From: Oscillospiraceae bacterium
GTDB taxonomy: Bacteria > Bacillota > Clostridia > Oscillospirales > Ruminococcaceae
Direction of reading: 5' to 3'
Assembly: GCA_029098085.1 (NCBI GenBank)
Contig: JAQXNQ010000091.1
Span: 1-7,061, forward strand
DNA length: 7,061 nt
In this document: piece by piece, positions 1-6,196 of the stretch
How positions within the stretch are numbered: the first letter of the stretch is position 1
Layout of the letters: every line of letters starts with the position of its first letter
Program-made: the position numbers and the translations under genes
Notes under the pieces: model-generated
Seen by the model: the letters and a program-made list of their open reading frames with translations, nothing else
What the model was told of the DNA's origin: nothing
Databases searched by the model: none

Positions 1-246
1 CACAAGGCTGACCGCGGCGAACCGGAGGATGTCCGGAGGATCGCGGAGGAGCTGCAGCCCGCCGCCCTGCTGCTGGCCGCCCCCGGCAGGGACGACTTCG
101 GCCAGTTCAGCGACCTGCACCGGCCGCTCAGCGAGAGCCCCTGGGCCGATGTGACCGGGAAGCTGCCCCGGGATGTGGACTTCATCTGTCTTGACGCCGT
201 TTACGACAACGCCGACCAGATCTTTGGCGACTATCAGCTGCTGTAA
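1..246 (+). CDS. C-terminal fragment of an unrecognised protein (5' end outside the window)
   Basis: Frame 1 is open from the first base to a TAA at 244-246 and gives 81 residues ending in GDYQLL. The peptide is acidic and soluble, with no membrane segment; a helical stretch rich in Glu, Ala and Leu (residues about 7-27) is followed by a Asp-rich tail containing DVDFICLDAVYDN. I do not recognise the family and assign no function. It is probably real coding sequence: its codon use (GCC, CTG, GAC, CGG) matches the genes downstream, and the glycosidase start lies within about 10 bases of its stop, so the two are almost certainly co-transcribed and may share a carbohydrate-related pathway. That last link is inference from position only. 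Confidence 0.75.
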   Translation, partial: HKADRGEPEDVRRIAEELQPAALLLAAPGRDDFGQFSDLHRPLSESPWADVTGKLPRDVDFICLDAVYDNADQIFGDYQLL

Positions 247-252
247 GAGGTG
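247..252 (+). promoter_or_regulatory. Ribosome binding site of the glycosidase gene
   Basis: GAGGTG at 247-252 matches the 3' end of 16S rRNA. Its core (GAGG, ending at 250) lies 5 bases before ATG 256 and 8 before ATG 259. The in-frame GTG at 250-252 is inside the site itself, so it is unlikely to be the start. Confidence 0.6.
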
Positions 253-255
253 AGC

Positions 256-2652
256 ATGATGCATCAGATTACCCTGAACAAACGGATCCTCTCCGCCGAA
301 AACGGACTGCTGCTGGGCAACGGCGACCTGTCGGTGAGCGTCTATCAGACCGACACCGCCATCGTCTGGCGGTTCGGCAAGGGCAACGTCTGGGATCGGC
401 GGCTGGATCTGCGGGACGACCCCGAGCCCGCCCACATCGACGAGGTGGCCCGGGGCCTGCTGGAGGAGGGCTGGCAGGTGGGACCCTACGGCGGCCCTGT
501 CACCGCCCTTCGGGGCAGCAAGGACGAAAAGCGGATGCAGGAGCTCTGCCAGGGCAGCCCCAAGAGCTACGAGGAGCGGCCCTACCCCTGCCCCAAGCCG
601 GTGGGAGAGCTGGCGCTGCATCTGCCGCCCGATCTGATGGAGCTGGAGCTTAGTCAGACCCTGTCCATCGAGGAAGGCGTCCTCACCATCACCTGCCGGC
701 AGGAGCCGGTCTTTGACCTGACCCTTCGCTGCTGGGTGGACAGCGCCGAAAACATCCTGCTGGTGGACTGGAAGTTCACTTCCGCCCCCGAAGCGGAGTA
801 CGGCACAAAGCAGCTTCTGTGGTTCTCCCTTTACCGCTGGGCGGATCCCCGGGTGGAGGTCTTTGCCGCCGACCAGTTTGCCGACTGGCGGTTCGGACTC
901 TGCTGCGGCACCAATGCCCCCGAGAAGGCGGTGCCCCTGCCCCCGCCCGTGGCGGAGGAAGCAGACGGCCTCTGGCGGATCCGGCAGGATTTCTACCCCG
1001 AAAAGACCTTCCCCGGCGGCAGCTGCTGCCTGATGGCGGCCCTGTCCGGCGGAAAGGCCGAGCCGCCCCGCTGGAAGCAGCCGGATACGGCGGCCATTCA
1101 CATCCTGCCAACGGGCAGTGCTCTGCCCTCGGGCCGCTCCGGCTGCCTGACGGTGGGCGTCACCGCCACCGGTGATCCCCACGGGGACGAGGCGGGTCTT
1201 GCGCGGCTGCGGGCGCTGGCAAGTGAGCCAGACTTCCCGGAAAGGAGCCTTGCGGCGCTGAAAGCGTCCATGGACGCCTTCTGGAGCCGCTCCTCCTTCC
1301 GGTGCGGCGAGCAGCTTTTGGAGAATCTCTGGTACGAGACGCTCTATGCCTTCCGCTGCATCTACCGGGGCGGAACGGTGCCGCCGGGGCTGTTCTTCCC
1401 CAGCACGGTGAAGGACTACGGCCACTGGCACGGCGACTATCACAGCAACTACAACTTCCAGCAGCCCTTCTGGGGCATCTGCGCCGCCAACCATCCCGAG
1501 GGGCTGGACTCCTACTTTGACGGCATGGAGTACTTCCTCAAGACCGGCAGACGGATCGCCCGGGACTACTACGGCGCCCGGGGAGCCTTTGTCCAGCTGT
1601 CGGCGTTCCCCATCGATGACGACAGCGACCCCATCGGCGTGGTGCCCATGGGGCGGATGGCCTACATGACCGGCTGGGCTCCCTCTCTCTATTGGGAGCG
1701 GTATCTCTGCACCGGCGACAAAGACTGGCTCCGGGACGTGGGCTATCCCGTCATCCGGGACTGCGCTCTCTTCTTCCTTGATTTTCTCAAAAAGGGTCCG
1801 GACGGAAAATACCACGCCTTCCCCTCCAACCAGGGGGAGGACGGCTTCACCGGCAACCCCGCCGATTTCTGTGACTGCGAGGAGGTGGCCGACCATCTTT
1901 GCCGCTGTCTGCGGACGGCCATCGAAGCGGCGGCGGCGCTGGACACCGACCGGGAGCTGTCGGCTCAGTGGCAGGAGCGGCTGGCGCATTACGCCGCCGA
2001 CAAGGCCGCGTCCCTGCCCGAGGGGAGCCTCGAGCGCTGGCGTCAGGCCGAGAACCCGGCGGAGTTCAATCTGAACTACCTGAACCGGGTTCATAAGGAG
2101 AGCGACGGCGGTTGGCCGTCGGACAGGGATGACATCCACCAGTGGTATCTGGGCCACTATCCCATTGTTCAGCTGAAGCGGATGCACAGCGGTGCCTACC
2201 GCACCGAAATCGACTACCCCCGCTTTCTTCGGGAGATCCGCCGCTGGCGGCATCCCAACGGCCTTTGCTGGGCCATGGCCGCCTCCCGCTACGGCCGGAT
2301 CGGCGCCTGGACCGAGACGCTGGGCATGCTGGGGCCGCTGACCGAGAGCCTGCTCCAGAGCTGGGACGGCTGTCTGCGATTCTTCCCCGGCCTGCCGCCT
2401 GAGGTGGACGCCTCCTTTGAGCGGATGCGGGCAAGAGGAGCCTTTCTGGTCACCGCCGGCCAGCAGGGCGGCACCGTCGGGGAGATCGAAATCCTCTCCG
2501 AAAAGGGCGGCCTTTGCACCTTCCAGTCCCCCTGGGAGCGGGCCGCGGCGGAGGGCGGAGACGGCAATCCCGTCCCCCTGCAGCAAAACCGCTGGGGTCA
2601 GCTCTGCTTTGAGACAAAGGCAGGGGAGACCTACCGGCTGAAAAAGGCATAA
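256..2652 (+). CDS. GH95-like glycoside hydrolase, six-hairpin (alpha/alpha)6 type
   Basis: Predicted exo-glycosidase. GH95 enzymes are inverting alpha-L-fucosidases or alpha-L-galactosidases; the exact sugar here cannot be read from sequence. Numbered from ATG 256 (798 aa; ATG 259 is equally possible), the N-terminal part (about 1-290) is beta-rich and opens with the LLLGNGDLSVSVY motif, like the LPLGNGRLG start of GH95 proteins. The (alpha/alpha)6 barrel spans about 330-690 and a small beta domain with RARGAFLV spans about 700-798. In the barrel, SNYNFQQPFW (397-406) lines up with the GH95 LNINTEMNYW motif and keeps both Asn (N398, N400). PSNQGEDGF (523-531) lines up with PSxSPEN and keeps the acid Glu (E528). 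There is no signal peptide or anchor, so it probably acts in the cytoplasm on imported oligosaccharides. It follows the upstream gene directly. It could be a related six-hairpin family with another specificity. Confident of fold, moderate on GH95. Confidence 0.8.
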   Translation: MMHQITLNKRILSAENGLLLGNGDLSVSVYQTDTAIVWRFGKGNVWDRRLDLRDDPEPAHIDEVARGLLEEGWQVGPYGGPVTALRGSKDEKRMQELCQGSPKSYEERPYPCPKPVGELALHLPPDLMELELSQTLSIEEGVLTITCRQEPVFDLTLRCWVDSAENILLVDWKFTSAPEAEYGTKQLLWFSLYRWADPRVEVFAADQFADWRFGLCCGTNAPEKAVPLPPPVAEEADGLWRIRQDFYPEKTFPGGSCCLMAALSGGKAEPPRWKQPDTAAIHILPTGSALPSGRSGCLTVGVTATGDPHGDEAGLARLRALASEPDFPERSLAALKASMDAFWSRSSFRCGEQLLENLWYETLYAFRCIYRGGTVPPGLFFPSTVKDYGHWHGDYHSNYNFQQPFWGICAANHPEGLDSYFDGMEYFLKTGRRIARDYYGARGAFVQLSAFPIDDDSDPIGVVPMGRMAYMTGWAPSLYWERYLCTGDKDWLRDVGYPVIRDCALFFLDFLKKGPDGKYHAFPSNQGEDGFTGNPADFCDCEEVADHLCRCLRTAIEAAAALDTDRELSAQWQERLAHYAADKAASLPEGSLERWRQAENPAEFNLNYLNRVHKESDGGWPSDRDDIHQWYLGHYPIVQLKRMHSGAYRTEIDYPRFLREIRRWRHPNGLCWAMAASRYGRIGAWTETLGMLGPLTESLLQSWDGCLRFFPGLPPEVDASFERMRARGAFLVTAGQQGGTVGEIEILSEKGGLCTFQSPWERAAAEGGDGNPVPLQQNRWGQLCFETKAGETYRLKKA

Positions 2653-2661
2653 GCGTCAAAA

Positions 2662-2700
2662 AATCCGCCCGCTGCGGCTCCAGGCTGCGGCGGGCGGATT
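2662..2700. terminator. Bidirectional intrinsic terminator between convergent genes
   Basis: A hairpin of about 17 pairs joins 2662-2678 to 2684-2700 around a 5-base loop (TCCAG). The outer 11 pairs are perfect (AATCCGCCCGC with GCGGGCGGATT); the inner six include two G-T wobbles. Read leftwards, the stem runs straight into a T6 tract (complement of A 2658-2663), giving a textbook rho-independent terminator for the permease. Read rightwards, it starts 9 bases after the glycosidase stop but is followed only by a short T pair, so it is weaker in that direction, although the stem may be strong enough alone. Confidence 0.85.
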
Positions 2701-2743
2701 GCTGTGTATGGCTGCTGTGCGCGGAACGGAAAATCCGTGACGC

Positions 2744-2769
2744 AAAGGTGAAATGCGATTCGCACCTTT
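2744..2769. other. Minor hairpin in the convergent spacer
   Basis: AAAGGTG (2744-2750) and CACCTTT (2763-2769) form a 7-pair stem with a 12-base loop; a smaller GCG/CGC stem inside the loop competes with it. Four T residues follow on the + strand. It may back up the stronger terminator, or may be chance. Nothing else was recognised in 2701-2806; no reading frame there looks coding. Confidence 0.3.
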
Positions 2770-2806
2770 TATGGAAAGATATTTTCCGGTTTTGACAAAT
2801 CTCCCC

Positions 2807-3718
2807 TCACAGCCCCATGACCATCAGCAGCACCGTGATGATGACGATGCTCACCACGATGGCCGACGAGTTGATGGCGCTGGCCAGTCCCACATCCCCG
2901 TCGATCTTTTCGGTGTAGGGCACCGACGCCGCCGAGATGGGCGCAAAGGCCACGATGACCGCCACCTGCCGGATCTCCAGCGGGAAGGGCAGCAGGAAAT
3001 AAAACAGCAGGGCGAAAACGGCGGACAGGCTGTACCGGCAGAGCAGGGTCACGCCGATTTTGGACAGATATTTCCGCTCAAACTTCAGCTCAAAGCCCAC
3101 GCCGATCATCAGCATGGACAGAAAGCTGTTGGCGCTGCCCACGATGGAGGTGAAGGTCAGCACCGGATCCGGCGTCGGCACCTTCAGCAGCGCCAGGGTC
3201 ACCATGATGATGTAGGTGTCAAAGGGCACTGAGGTGATCATCTTTTTCGCCACATCCCCGACCCGGAGCTTCCCTCCCTTGCTGATGGAGGAGGCCAGCC
3301 CGTAGGTGCCGCCGTTGCACATAACCGCGTTGCCGGCGTCGAAGATGCAGGTGGCCACCACCCCCGCCGGGCCGAGAAAGCTCTGTACATAGGGCATGGT
3401 GAAGCAGCCGATGTTGTAGCCGGAGGTGTTGAGCATATAAAAGCCCTTGGCCTCAGGGCCGGCTTTTCTGCCCCGCAGCCAGCCCGCTCCCGCCAGAATC
3501 AGGCAGCAGAGAAGGGCCAGCACCGCCAGCAGCATCAGCGGCGCCTGAAACTCAAAGGCGCTGAAATTGGTGATGATGGCGCAGGGCAGGGTGATGTTCA
3601 GCACAATCCGGGATAAAACCGAAAAGTCTTCCTTTTTGAAAAAGCCCACCCGCTTGAGGGTGTAGCCCAGGGCGATCATCAGCACAAAGCTGGCCGCCTT
3701 GATCAGTACTTGCAGCAA
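2807..3718 (-). CDS. AEC-family (auxin efflux carrier type) membrane permease
   Basis: Probable secondary transporter of the AEC family, whose bacterial members move organic acids such as malate or other small anions; the substrate is not readable here. From the proposed TTG start the protein has 303 residues, normal for the family, and is hydrophobic throughout. About ten membrane segments can be drawn, near 1-20, 36-55, 58-80, 93-115, 118-140, 162-180, 192-215, 222-243, 248-268 and 280-303. Family-like traits are the opening ALGYTLKRVGFFKKEDF, the NITLPCAIITNF segment, and an Asn/Gly/Pro-rich segment NTSGYNIGCFTMPY in the middle. The frame stays open upstream to an ATG at 3919, but those extra 67 residues are Arg/Pro/Ser-rich, and the gene's own promoter lies inside them, so they are not part of the protein. 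TTG 3718-3716 or CTG 3715-3713 fits best. It is monocistronic in this window and divergent from the exporter operon. Confidence 0.88.
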   Translation of the reverse strand: MLQVLIKAASFVLMIALGYTLKRVGFFKKEDFSVLSRIVLNITLPCAIITNFSAFEFQAPLMLLAVLALLCCLILAGAGWLRGRKAGPEAKGFYMLNTSGYNIGCFTMPYVQSFLGPAGVVATCIFDAGNAVMCNGGTYGLASSISKGGKLRVGDVAKKMITSVPFDTYIIMVTLALLKVPTPDPVLTFTSIVGSANSFLSMLMIGVGFELKFERKYLSKIGVTLLCRYSLSAVFALLFYFLLPFPLEIRQVAVIVAFAPISAASVPYTEKIDGDVGLASAINSSAIVVSIVIITVLLMVMGL

Positions 3719-3721
3719 AAT

Positions 3722-3726
3722 CCTCC
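3722..3726 (-). promoter_or_regulatory. Ribosome binding site of the permease gene
   Basis: On the minus strand GGAGG (3726-3722) stands 3 bases before TTG 3718 and 6 bases before CTG 3715. No in-frame ATG or GTG lies nearby, and the first membrane helix begins at once after it. The site therefore supports a non-ATG start; which codon is used is unresolved. Confidence 0.6.
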
Positions 3727-3787
3727 ATCCGCTTTCCGGCGGCCGTTTTTTGTGTCCCCTCCGCCGCCGTGGAGTGAGATCTGTTTC

Positions 3788-3816
3788 AGTATACCATACC
3801 GGGCGAAAACTGGCAA
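3788..3816 (-). promoter_or_regulatory. Sigma-A promoter of the permease gene
   Basis: Read on the minus strand: -35 TTGCCA (3816-3811), a 17-base spacer, then -10 TATACT (3793-3788) preceded by TGG, an extended -10. Each hexamer matches the consensus at five of six positions. Transcription should begin near 3781, leaving a leader of roughly 60 bases before the proposed start. Confidence 0.75.
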
Positions 3817-3903
3817 GAGCAGGGGAAACGGAGGATGTCCCCGGCTTTGGGGTCGAAATGCCGCTGTTTTTGGGGATTTTTCCCTTATCGGCGCATCTTT
3901 TCA

Positions 3904-3932
3904 TTGACATGGCTCCCAAAAAGGTGTATGAT
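3904..3932 (+). promoter_or_regulatory. Sigma-A promoter of the MarR-ABC operon
   Basis: The -35 box TTGACA (3904-3909) is perfect, the spacer is 17 bases, and the -10 box is TATGAT (3927-3932). Transcription should start near 3939, giving a leader of about 63 bases to the TTG start of the regulator. The strength of the promoter fits an operon that is normally held down by a repressor. Confidence 0.82.
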
Positions 3933-3941
3933 AAACATATA

Positions 3942-3955
3942 GTTGCATGTGCAAC
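3942..3955. promoter_or_regulatory. Palindromic operator, likely MarR-protein binding site
   Basis: GTTGCA-TG-TGCAAC is a perfect 6-2-6 inverted repeat, beginning about 10 bases after the -10 box and just past the predicted transcription start. MarR dimers typically bind palindromes of this size with TTGC/GCAA-like half-sites. Placement at the start of the regulator's own operon indicates autorepression by blocking RNA polymerase. I saw no second copy near the divergent permease promoter, so the permease may not be under the same control. Confidence 0.7.
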
Positions 3956-3990
3956 AAATCGAGGGGAAAATCGGAACGCTCAGGAAAGGA

Positions 3991-3996
3991 AAGGGA
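3991..3996 (+). promoter_or_regulatory. Ribosome binding site of the MarR-type gene
   Basis: AAGGGA at 3991-3996 lies 5 bases before TTG 4002 but 17 bases before the first in-frame ATG at 4014. The spacing favours the TTG start. Confidence 0.55.
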
Positions 3997-4001
3997 TCAC
4001 G

Positions 4002-4463
4002 TTGGATTCATTCATGAAATACATCGCCCGCATCGGCCGGTGCTGCAACTGCTACCGGGACAGCCTGCTGGAGGGCACCGGCCTGACAGCCACCCAGTGC
4101 CCCTATCTGCTGCGGATCTGCCGCCAGCCCGGCATCTCGCAGGATCAGCTGGCGGGGATGCTTTATGTGAGCAAGTCCAACGTGACCCGGCAGCTGGAGC
4201 GGATGGAGAAGGCGGGCTTTGTCACCCGCACGCCCCTGCCCACCGACCGGCGGGTCATGCAGGTGTTCCCCACCCCCAGGGCCGAGGAACTGATGCCCCG
4301 GATCGGGCAGATTCTGGGGGACTGGAATGCCATCCTCACCACCGGCTTCAGCGATGAGGAGCGGGAAAGCCTTCTCGGCATGCTGGAGCGGCTGTACGCC
4401 AACGCCGAAGCGGCGGTGACGCCGCCCGACTGCGGCTGCCGCAAGAAGGAGGAGCGGCCATGA
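4002..4463 (+). CDS. MarR-family transcriptional regulator of the ABC exporter operon
   Basis: Cytoplasmic DNA-binding dimer, probably a repressor of its own operon that responds to a small molecule or oxidant. From TTG 4002 it has 153 residues (149 from ATG 4014), typical for MarR. Helices near 5-23 and 95-136 would form the dimer interface. The winged helix-turn-helix is clear at about 44-93: PGISQDQLAGMLYVSKSNVTRQLERMEKAGFV, then the wing with TDRRVMQVFPT, where Asp82-Arg83-Arg84 matches the DxR wing motif of the family. It has seven Cys, at 14, 15, 17, 33, 40, 144 and 146, which is unusual and could reflect redox or metal sensing (inference). Its stop overlaps the next gene's ATG (ATGA, 4460-4463), so translation is coupled to the exporter. 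The reading frame extends upstream to 3699, but that part covers the promoter and operator and is not coding. Confidence 0.9.
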   Translation: MDSFMKYIARIGRCCNCYRDSLLEGTGLTATQCPYLLRICRQPGISQDQLAGMLYVSKSNVTRQLERMEKAGFVTRTPLPTDRRVMQVFPTPRAEELMPRIGQILGDWNAILTTGFSDEERESLLGMLERLYANAEAAVTPPDCGCRKKEERP

Positions 4464-6196
4464 AAAAGGTCTTCGGCTATCTGAAGCCCTGGCTGCTTCT
4501 GATGTGCGGCGGCCTGACCATCAAGTTCACCGGCACCATCATGGACCTGCTGCTGCCCTCCATTCTGGCCCACATCATCGACGATGTGGCCCCCAGCCGG
4601 GATGTGGGGCTGGTGCTCCGCTGGGGCGTGGTCATGATTCTGTGCTCCATCGTTGCCGTCACCTTCAATGTCTGGGCCAACCGGATCGCCTCCCGGGTGT
4701 CCCGCAACACCACCCGCGCCCTGCGGCAGGATCTCTACGACAAGATCACCGCCCTGTCCTGCAGCCAGGTGGACAGGGTGGGCATTCCCTCCCTGATCTC
4801 CCGCATCACCTCGGACACCTACAACATCCACCATATGATCGGCATGATGCAGCGGGTGGGTGTCCGGGCGCCCATTCTGCTGCTGGGCAGCATCATCATG
4901 ACCCTGACCATGGATCTCCGGCTGGCGCTGGTGCTGCTGGCCACCATTCCCTTCATGGCGCTGGTGGTCTGGTATATCACCCGCAAGGGCATCCCCCTGT
5001 ACAGCGCCGTTCAGCAGAATGTGGATAAGCTGGTGCGGGTGGTCCGGGAGAACGCCGTGGGCGTCCGGGTCATCAAGGCCCTGTCCAAGACCGAGTACGA
5101 AAAGGGCCGTTTTGACGAGGTCAACCGGGAGGTCGTCAGCCGGGAGACCAAAGCCGGCACCGTCATGTCGGTGACCAACCCCATGATGAACCTGCTGCTG
5201 AATCTGGGCATGACCGCCGTAGTGCTGGTGGGCGCCTTTCTGGTCAACGGCGGCCTCAGTCAGCCCGGCATCATCCTGGGCTTCATGAGCTACTTCACCA
5301 TCATTCTGGGCGCTGTCATGGGCATCTCCCGGATTTTCACCGGCTTTTCCAAGGGCAGCGCCTCGGCCAACCGGATCGCCGCCGTGCTGGATACGCCGGA
5401 GGATCTGCAGGTGCTGCCGCCGGATCACAGGGACACCGACGCCCATGTGCTGTTTGACCACGTTTCCTTCTCCTACCTGAAGCAGAAAAACAACCTGCAG
5501 GATGTGAGTTTCTCGCTGAAGAAAGGCGAGACCCTGGGCATCATCGGCGCCACCGGCTGCGGCAAGACCACCGTCATCCACCTGCTGATGCGGCTGTATG
5601 ACCGGGACAGCGGCGAGATCCGCATTAACGGCGACGATGTCCGCTCGATTCCGCCCGAAAAGCTGCACACCATGTTCGGCGTAGTGTTCCAGAACGACGT
5701 GCTCTTCGCCGACACCATCGCCGAGAACATCTCCTTCGGACGGGAGCTGGAGGAGGAGGCCATGAAGCAGGCGGCCGTCTGGGCACAGGCGGACGAGTTC
5801 ATCGACAGTCAGCCCGAGGGGCTGCAGCACGATCTGACCATCCGGGGCAGCAACCTGTCCGGCGGCCAGCGGCAGCGGCTGCTGATTGCCCGGGCGCTGG
5901 CCAGAAAGCCGGAGATTCTGGTGCTGGACGATTCCTCCAGCGCCCTGGACTACCGGACCGACGCTCAGCTTCGCGGCGCCATCCGAGAGAATTTTGAGGA
6001 TACCACCTGCATCATCATCGCCCAGCGGATCAGCTCGATCATGCACGCCGACCACATTCTGGTGCTGGAAAACGGCCGGGCCATCGGCTACGGCTGCCAT
6101 GAGGAGCTGATGGAGCAGTGTGAAAGCTACCGGGAAATCAGCCGCTCCCAGATGGGAGAGGGCTGTCCTGCACAGCAGGAGGAGGTGACAGCATGA
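4460..6196 (+). CDS. ABC exporter half-transporter A, with a degenerate ATP site
   Basis: Membrane half-transporter (578 aa) of the type-1 exporter fold, probably one half of a heterodimeric drug or metabolite efflux pump with the next gene. The membrane domain (about 10-295) has six predicted helices. The nucleotide-binding domain (about 328-570) shows A-loop Tyr339, Walker A GATGCGKTT (363-371, Lys369), Q-loop Gln411, signature LSGGQ (466-470), Walker B ILVLDD (Asp490-Asp491) and D-loop SALD (494-497). Two catalytic positions deviate: the usual Glu after Walker B is Asp491, and the switch His is Gln522 (AQRIS instead of AHRLS). Such paired changes mark the degenerate-site subunit of heterodimeric exporters such as TM287/288, BmrCD and LmrCD. 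The intact LSGGQ would complete the competent site with the partner's Walker motifs. The start is certain: AAGGAGGAG (4446-4454) is 5 bases ahead. It overlaps both neighbours by ATGA. Substrate unknown. Confidence 0.95.
   Translation: MKKVFGYLKPWLLLMCGGLTIKFTGTIMDLLLPSILAHIIDDVAPSRDVGLVLRWGVVMILCSIVAVTFNVWANRIASRVSRNTTRALRQDLYDKITALSCSQVDRVGIPSLISRITSDTYNIHHMIGMMQRVGVRAPILLLGSIIMTLTMDLRLALVLLATIPFMALVVWYITRKGIPLYSAVQQNVDKLVRVVRENAVGVRVIKALSKTEYEKGRFDEVNREVVSRETKAGTVMSVTNPMMNLLLNLGMTAVVLVGAFLVNGGLSQPGIILGFMSYFTIILGAVMGISRIFTGFSKGSASANRIAAVLDTPEDLQVLPPDHRDTDAHVLFDHVSFSYLKQKNNLQDVSFSLKKGETLGIIGATGCGKTTVIHLLMRLYDRDSGEIRINGDDVRSIPPEKLHTMFGVVFQNDVLFADTIAENISFGRELEEEAMKQAAVWAQADEFIDSQPEGLQHDLTIRGSNLSGGQRQRLLIARALARKPEILVLDDSSSALDYRTDAQLRGAIRENFEDTTCIIIAQRISSIMHADHILVLENGRAIGYGCHEELMEQCESYREISRSQMGEGCPAQQEEVTA

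Noticed and set aside
250..258. GTG 250 as the start of the glycosidase.
   Set aside because: The codon lies inside the GAGGTG ribosome binding site; ATG 256 or 259 has proper spacing.
2792..2797. A perfect TTGACA on the + strand in the convergent spacer.
   Set aside because: No -10-like hexamer lies 16-18 bases downstream, and no rightward gene follows; it would only transcribe antisense to the permease.
2753..3232. A 159-codon + strand frame opposite the permease 3' end.
   Set aside because: Its product is a His/Asp/Gln/Arg-rich string, again the antisense image of a real gene; the opposite strand encodes hydrophobic membrane helices typical of AEC permeases.
3822..3877. Several G-run/C-run stems between the divergent promoters (GGGGA with TCCCC, CCCC with GGGG, GGGGA with TTCCC).
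   Set aside because: The stems are only 4-5 pairs, mutually exclusive, and lie upstream of both predicted transcription starts, so they would not be in either RNA. Most likely chance in a G/C-run-rich spacer.
4163..6100. A 645-codon open frame on the minus strand opposite the MarR and ABC genes.
   Set aside because: It is a shadow. Its product is a His/Gln/Asp/Gly-rich string without domains, there is no ribosome binding site, and its composition switches abruptly to Arg/Ser-rich near 4460, exactly where the frame of the opposite genes changes. Long stop-free antisense frames are expected opposite GC-rich genes.
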